Position numbers and translations under genes: made by a program. A stretch of 64,000 bases of DNA, from positions 1,488,001 to 1,552,000 of the forward strand of contig CAVRJK010000002.1 of NCBI GenBank assembly GCA_963721645.1. The letters run 5' to 3'. The notes beneath the pieces are model-generated. The model was not told the DNA's origin, searched no databases, and saw only the letters and a program-made list of their open reading frames with translations. Below are positions 61,808 through 64,000 of the stretch, one piece after another. Within the stretch, counting starts at the first letter, position 1; each line of letters starts with the position of its first letter. This DNA comes from JALZKA01 sp963721645. GTDB lineage: Bacteria; Actinomycetota; Thermoleophilia; Solirubrobacterales; 70-9.

Positions 61808-63149
61808 GGCGCACGAGCTTTGAGCCGTCAGCCGAGTCGCGGACCTCCCAGCCCAATTCCGCCAGGCGGTCGCGCGCCCGATCGGCGCGTTCGAAGTCCC
61901 GTGCGGCCCTGGCCTCGTCACGCTCGCGAAGGAGCGCCTTCGCGTCCTCGCCCGCCTCGCCCTCGGATTCAAGGAGGCCGTCCAGGCCCAGCAGCGGGAG
62001 CATGCGCTCGAGCGCGGCTCGAGCGCCGGGAACCGGGCGGCGGTTTGCCTCGGCGATCAGTTCGAATGTGGCGGCAAGCGCTCGCGGGGTGTTGAAGTCA
62101 TCGCAGAGCGCCTCGACGAACGCGTCCTCACGCTCAGCCGCAAAGCCGTCCTCGCCCTCGACCGCCGGCTCGCGCAGGAAGTTCCGGATCCGGTCCACCC
62201 TGGCCCGCGCCTCCTCGAGGGCCGCGTCGGAGAACTCGAGCGGCTGGCGGTAATGCCCCGAAACCAGGAAGGCGACGACGGCCTGCGGGCCGTAGGCGTC
62301 GATCGCCTCGCGCAGGCCGAAGATGTTCCCGACCGACTTCGACATCTTCTCGTCGGCGATCCGGATCATCCCGTTGTGCATCCAGATGCGCGCCAGCGGC
62401 ACCCCACGCGCTCCTTCGGACTGCGCCACCTCGTTCTCATGGTGGGGAAAGACGAGATCGACACCCCCGCCATGGATCTCGAAATCGGCCCCCAGGACCT
62501 TCTCGGCCATCGCGGAGCACTCGATGTGCCAACCGGGCCGCCCCGGACCCCACGGACTGTCCCAGGCCGTGTCCTCGCCGGGCTTCTGGGCTTTCCAGAG
62601 CGCGAAGTCGAGCGGGCTCTCCTTCAGACTCTGCGTCCCGGCCTCCTCGCCTTGATCCATTTCGTCCGGGTCGCGGTTCGACAGCTTCCCGTAGCTGTCG
62701 AAGCTCCGCACCCGGAAGTAGACGTCACCCCCGGACTCGTAAGCGTGGTCGCGCTCGATGAGCGCCTCGATCATTTCGACGATCTCGGGGATCGTCTCGG
62801 TAGCGAGCGGTTCGGAGTCCGGGCGCCCGATGCCCAAAAGACCGGTGTCCTCCATATACAGGCGGGTCATCTCGGCTGCGTGCTCGGCTGAGGGAATGCC
62901 CAGTTCCTTCGCGGCGTCGTAGATCTTGTCGTTCACGTCGGTGACGTTGATAACGACGGTCGCCTCGAGGCCGAGGTGGCGAAGAAGCCGCCCGACCAGC
63001 ATGAAGACGACATAGGGACGGGCATTGCCGACGTGGATTCGCCCATAGACCGTGGGGCCGCACGCGTAGATACCCGCCTTGCCGATGACCCGGGGCTCGA
63101 GCGCTCGCACCTCGCCGGTCAACGTGTCCTTGATCCTGACCTCTCGCAT
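61800..63149 (-). CDS. cysS: Cysteinyl-tRNA synthetase
   Basis: The 449-residue class I enzyme has the HIGH equivalent CGPTVYGRIHVGNARPYVVF, the DKIYDAAKEL segment, zinc-site HIECSAMAEKVLGADFEIHG with HHENEVAQSEGARG, and KMSKS as EKMSKSVGNIFGLREAIDAY. It charges tRNA-Cys. ATG 63149 (MREVRIKDTLTG) matches the family N-terminus better than ATG 63176. It is coupled to rlmB. Confidence 0.94.
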   Translation of the reverse strand: MREVRIKDTLTGEVRALEPRVIGKAGIYACGPTVYGRIHVGNARPYVVFMLVGRLLRHLGLEATVVINVTDVNDKIYDAAKELGIPSAEHAAEMTRLYMEDTGLLGIGRPDSEPLATETIPEIVEMIEALIERDHAYESGGDVYFRVRSFDSYGKLSNRDPDEMDQGEEAGTQSLKESPLDFALWKAQKPGEDTAWDSPWGPGRPGWHIECSAMAEKVLGADFEIHGGGVDLVFPHHENEVAQSEGARGVPLARIWMHNGMIRIADEKMSKSVGNIFGLREAIDAYGPQAVVAFLVSGHYRQPLEFSDAALEEARARVDRIRNFLREPAVEGEDGFAAEREDAFVEALCDDFNTPRALAATFELIAEANRRPVPGARAALERMLPLLGLDGLLESEGEAGEDAKALLRERDEARAARDFERADRARDRLAELGWEVRDSADGSKLVRRG

Positions 63150-63297
63150 GAGGCCCCATCCTAGGTCCAGGCGCACCGGGCCTTGAGTTGCGCACCTGGT
63201 ACTTCCTTTCGCCGCTCGGCGCTTTCATAGGTTTCATGGACGCGGAAGGAGGTGGCGGCGGGTGTCCCCCACGCGCTGCCGCCATACAATCCCCGCG

Positions 63298-64000
63298 ATG
63301 GCATCAGCTCCGAAGCCGACGACGGGCGTTTCGACCAACGGCCACAGCGCCTCGACCAACGGCGGCGCCCCGAAGATCTCCGAGCGCATGCCGCTCGAGG
63401 GCCTGGCGGACAGCGTCGGTCGCGTCACCGGCGAGACCGTGCGCGTCGCCCAGGGGCTGGCGGGCAAAGCCCTCGGCGGCGCAGCTCGATCGCTGGCCAA
63501 GCGCCTTCAGGCCGACCTCGACGACCGCGACCCGGACTACATCCGCGAGAACCTGCCGCTCTCCTGGCTAGCGGCGACGATCTGGTATCGCGCCGAGGTC
63601 CGAAACCTGAAGAACGTGCCTGAAAAGGGCCCGGTGCTTTTGGTCGGCAACCACACCGGCGGCAACATGTCGCCCGAGACGATCTTCTTCACGCTCGCGT
63701 TCTCGACCTACTTCGGCGTCGAGCGGCGCTTCCACCAGCTCGCCCACAACCTCGTGCTCGCCTCGCCCATGGGGCCGTTCCTCCGCCGCTTTGGCACCGT
63801 CGCCGCGTCACACCAAAATGCCTTGGCCGCCCTCGACGCAGGCGCCGCCGTCCTGGTCTTCCCCGGCGGCGACTGGGAGGTGCACCGCCCCAGTTGGCAG
63901 AGCTCCAAGATCGACTTCGGCGGGCGTCGCGGGTTCATTCGCCTGGCACTGGAAAAGGATGTCCCGATCGTCCCGGTGGTCACGATCGGCGGTCAGGAGA
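63298..64000 (+). CDS. Lysophospholipid/glycerolipid acyltransferase, partial
   Basis: From ATG 63298 the frame is open to the window end (234 codons). After a Ser/Thr/Gly-rich N-terminus comes a PlsC-like domain: PVLLVGNHTGGNMSPETIFF, LVLASPMGPFLRRFGTVAAS, AAVLVFPGGDWEVHRPSWQS and IVPVVTIGGQE. The usual HX4D site reads HTGGNM, so the Asp is not at its normal place, as in some acyltransferase-like families with the FPGG motif. It acts on lipids at the membrane. The 3' end is missing. Confidence 0.8.
   Translation, partial: MASAPKPTTGVSTNGHSASTNGGAPKISERMPLEGLADSVGRVTGETVRVAQGLAGKALGGAARSLAKRLQADLDDRDPDYIRENLPLSWLAATIWYRAEVRNLKNVPEKGPVLLVGNHTGGNMSPETIFFTLAFSTYFGVERRFHQLAHNLVLASPMGPFLRRFGTVAASHQNALAALDAGAAVLVFPGGDWEVHRPSWQSSKIDFGGRRGFIRLALEKDVPIVPVVTIGGQE

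Overview
The window is a high-GC, densely packed bacterial chromosome segment. The gene content (a SigH-type sigma factor of the sporulation/stress family, RskA-like anti-sigma, Hanks-type kinase, rapZ, TadE-like pseudopilins, no outer-membrane components) points to an actinobacterium, most likely the deep Thermoleophilia/Solirubrobacterales side. That placement is inferred from gene content, not measured.

Region 1 (about 1-28.4 kb) is a Wzx/Wzy-type exopolysaccharide locus. It holds a flippase, a polyprenyl-phosphate sugar transferase that primes synthesis, a fused Wzz/BY-kinase, two O-antigen-ligase/polymerase-like membrane proteins (one with a TPR tail), at least eight glycosyltransferases, two methyltransferases, a sugar-nucleotide epimerase, two secreted TIM-barrel glycosidase-like proteins and a small LPFTG surface protein. 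The arginyl-tRNA synthetase gene sits inside it and has an altered HIGH motif.

Region 2 (28.4-45 kb) is mostly housekeeping: an M48 peptidase, a phosphoesterase-lipoprotein-kinase operon, tgt, hsp20, the glycolytic operon gap-pgk-tpiA-gpmI, an ABC-2 exporter, a CAP-domain protein, rapZ-uvrC, a cupredoxin lipoprotein and a MaoC hydratase.

Region 3 (45.1-47.9 kb) is the most unusual part. Three consecutive TadE/TadG-like genes lie together, and the last encodes a membrane-anchored protein carrying both a VanY-type D,D-carboxypeptidase and an SLT lytic transglycosylase domain. A 51-52 bp tandem repeat built on a GGGGTC-A-GACCCC palindrome runs into the start of the middle gene.

Region 4 (48-64 kb) carries a Pit phosphate-uptake operon with wecB, a hydrolase and a pterin dehydratase, a cobalamin-binding-type protein, a zinc-ribbon rhomboid, two ECF sigma modules, a natural PlsC-GpsA fusion, an iron-dependent dehydrogenase, tRNA-Thr(TGT), sigH, rlmB, cysS and a partial acyltransferase.

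Six genes carry single-base frameshifts (eight sites: about 383, 21583, 24285, 34602, 34624, 40153, 40231, 59281) while their protein homology continues in another frame. Because gpmI and an ABC ATPase are among them, consensus error is more likely than gene decay. No CRISPR array, rRNA, insertion sequence or prophage was seen, and no stretch over 300 bases lacks a gene.
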